A model generated the notes under the pieces. It did not search any database, was not told the DNA's origin, and saw nothing but the letters and a program-made list of their open reading frames with translations. From Candidatus Woesearchaeota archaeon (GTDB lineage: Archaea > Nanobdellota > Nanobdellia > Woesearchaeales > GW2011-AR9), in the NCBI GenBank assembly GCA_945861715.1, contig CAMAVK010000003.1:129344-193343 (forward strand): DNA of 64,000 nucleotides, in the 5' to 3' direction. The position numbers were made by a program, and so were the translations under genes. This document shows positions 63,444 through 64,000 of this stretch, in pieces. How positions within the stretch are numbered: the stretch's first letter is position 1; each line of letters begins with the position of its first letter.

Positions 63444-64000
63444 ATGAAAGCGTCTGATCTATTTGTTAAATGCCTTGAAACAGAGGGTGTAGAATATATT
63501 TTTGGAGTACCCGGTGAAGAAAACCTCGACCTTCTTGAGAGTCTTAGAACATCCAAAATAAAAATGATCATAAACCGCCATGAACAGGCAAGTGCCTTCA
63601 TGGCTGCAACCTATGGAAGACTCACCGGCAAACCTGGAATATGTCTCTCTACACTAGGTCCAGGTGCAACCAACCTCATAACAGGAATAGCACACGCTCA
63701 ACTTGGTGGCATGCCCCTCATCGCAATTACCGGACAAAAAGCCGTCAGAGAAAACATGCAAGCAAATTTTCAAGTACTCGACGTTGTAGGAATGATGCGA
63801 CCAATAACAAAACGTGCTTTACAAATAGTCGGGCCAAAACAAATACCAAAAGAAATTCGTCAAGCATTCAAAACAGCAACAACCGAACGCCAAGGTGCAT
63901 GTCATATTGAACTCCCTGAAGACATCGCGCATGAACAAGTTGATGACAAATTCACTCCTCACATACCTCCACACACCAGACGTCCATCAGCAGACATTAA
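63444..64000 (+). CDS. Acetolactate-synthase-like TPP enzyme, N-terminal part (runs off window)
   Basis: 185 codons are present, covering most of the PYR domain: VEYIFGVPGEENLDLLESL, the catalytic Glu in NRHEQASAFMAATYGRLTGK, and GICLSTLGPGATNLITGIAH, AQLGGMPLIAITGQK. This is the acetohydroxyacid synthase/related TPP enzyme pattern. GAGG lies 7 nt before ATG 63444. The rest lies past base 64000, so synthase and decarboxylase cannot be told apart. The adjacent aldehyde dehydrogenase and shared motif suggest a joint catabolic or fermentative role. Confidence 0.88.
   Translation, partial: MKASDLFVKCLETEGVEYIFGVPGEENLDLLESLRTSKIKMIINRHEQASAFMAATYGRLTGKPGICLSTLGPGATNLITGIAHAQLGGMPLIAITGQKAVRENMQANFQVLDVVGMMRPITKRALQIVGPKQIPKEIRQAFKTATTERQGACHIELPEDIAHEQVDDKFTPHIPPHTRRPSADI

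Overview
The window is about 64 kb of AT-rich DNA that reads as an archaeal chromosome, most likely from a small-genome DPANN lineage of the Woesearchaeota/Pacearchaeota type. The domain call rests on an SRP receptor FtsY N-terminus next to prefoldin alpha, CDC48, ribosomal proteins L15e, S24e and S27ae, RNA polymerase subunit Rpo7 with Spt4, the wyosine enzyme Taw1, RtcB, archaeal-type topoisomerase I, and a tRNA-Gly with a bulge-helix-bulge intron. Many starts sit 25-28 nt downstream of a TATA-like box (leaderless transcription). The lineage call is inference. Bacterial-looking genes are mixed in: DnaK/DnaJ/GrpE, a short alanyl-tRNA synthetase, a RelBE-type pair and two peptidoglycan-hydrolase-like proteins.

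Layout. 1-12 kb: mostly minus-strand housekeeping (ftsY, pfdA, a long PRPP synthetase homologue, taw1, cdc48, a second PRPP synthetase) with small unknowns and a plus-strand protein kinase. 12-18 kb: rpl15e, then the chaperone set grpE, dnaK, an HD-domain gene and dnaJ, with a divergent winged-helix regulator. 18-24 kb: YecM-like protein, PIG-L deacetylase, GT4 glycosyltransferase, tyrosine phosphatase, membrane protein. 24-25.5 kb: rpo7-spt4-rps24e-rps27ae. 25.6-28.8 kb: accessory block of a membrane-anchored PLD-like protein, an MNT/HEPN-type pair with a twin operator, a membrane protein with a duplicated motif and a Nudix hydrolase. 29-34 kb: topA and rtcB. 34-38.7 kb: minus-strand cluster of two paralogous large unknown proteins, a SecB-like protein and two tandem proteasome-like Ntn-hydrolases. 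38.8-42.6 kb: peroxiredoxin, superoxide dismutase, a TtuA-like tRNA thiolase.

42.65-46.1 kb is a compositionally distinct island anchored at tRNA-Gly. A 156-bp repeat that starts inside the tRNA 3' end recurs 1,052 bp downstream and has the inverted repeats of a structured RNA. A second duplicated promoter/leader segment lies at the far edge. The cargo is two unknown genes, a TrmB-like regulator and a RelBE-type toxin-antitoxin pair.

46.1-56.2 kb holds an unusual secreted or envelope set: a Tat-exported lytic-transglycosylase-like protein, a beta-rich secreted protein, a lipoprotein-like Cys-rich protein, a membrane-anchored coiled-coil protein, a murein-endopeptidase-like (MepA/M74) protein and a small holin-like membrane protein, interleaved with alaS and lysC. 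Archaea have no murein, so this set may act on bacteria. The window ends with smc, a degenerate Nudix protein, an aldehyde dehydrogenase and a partial acetolactate-synthase-like TPP enzyme that share a 13-nt upstream motif.
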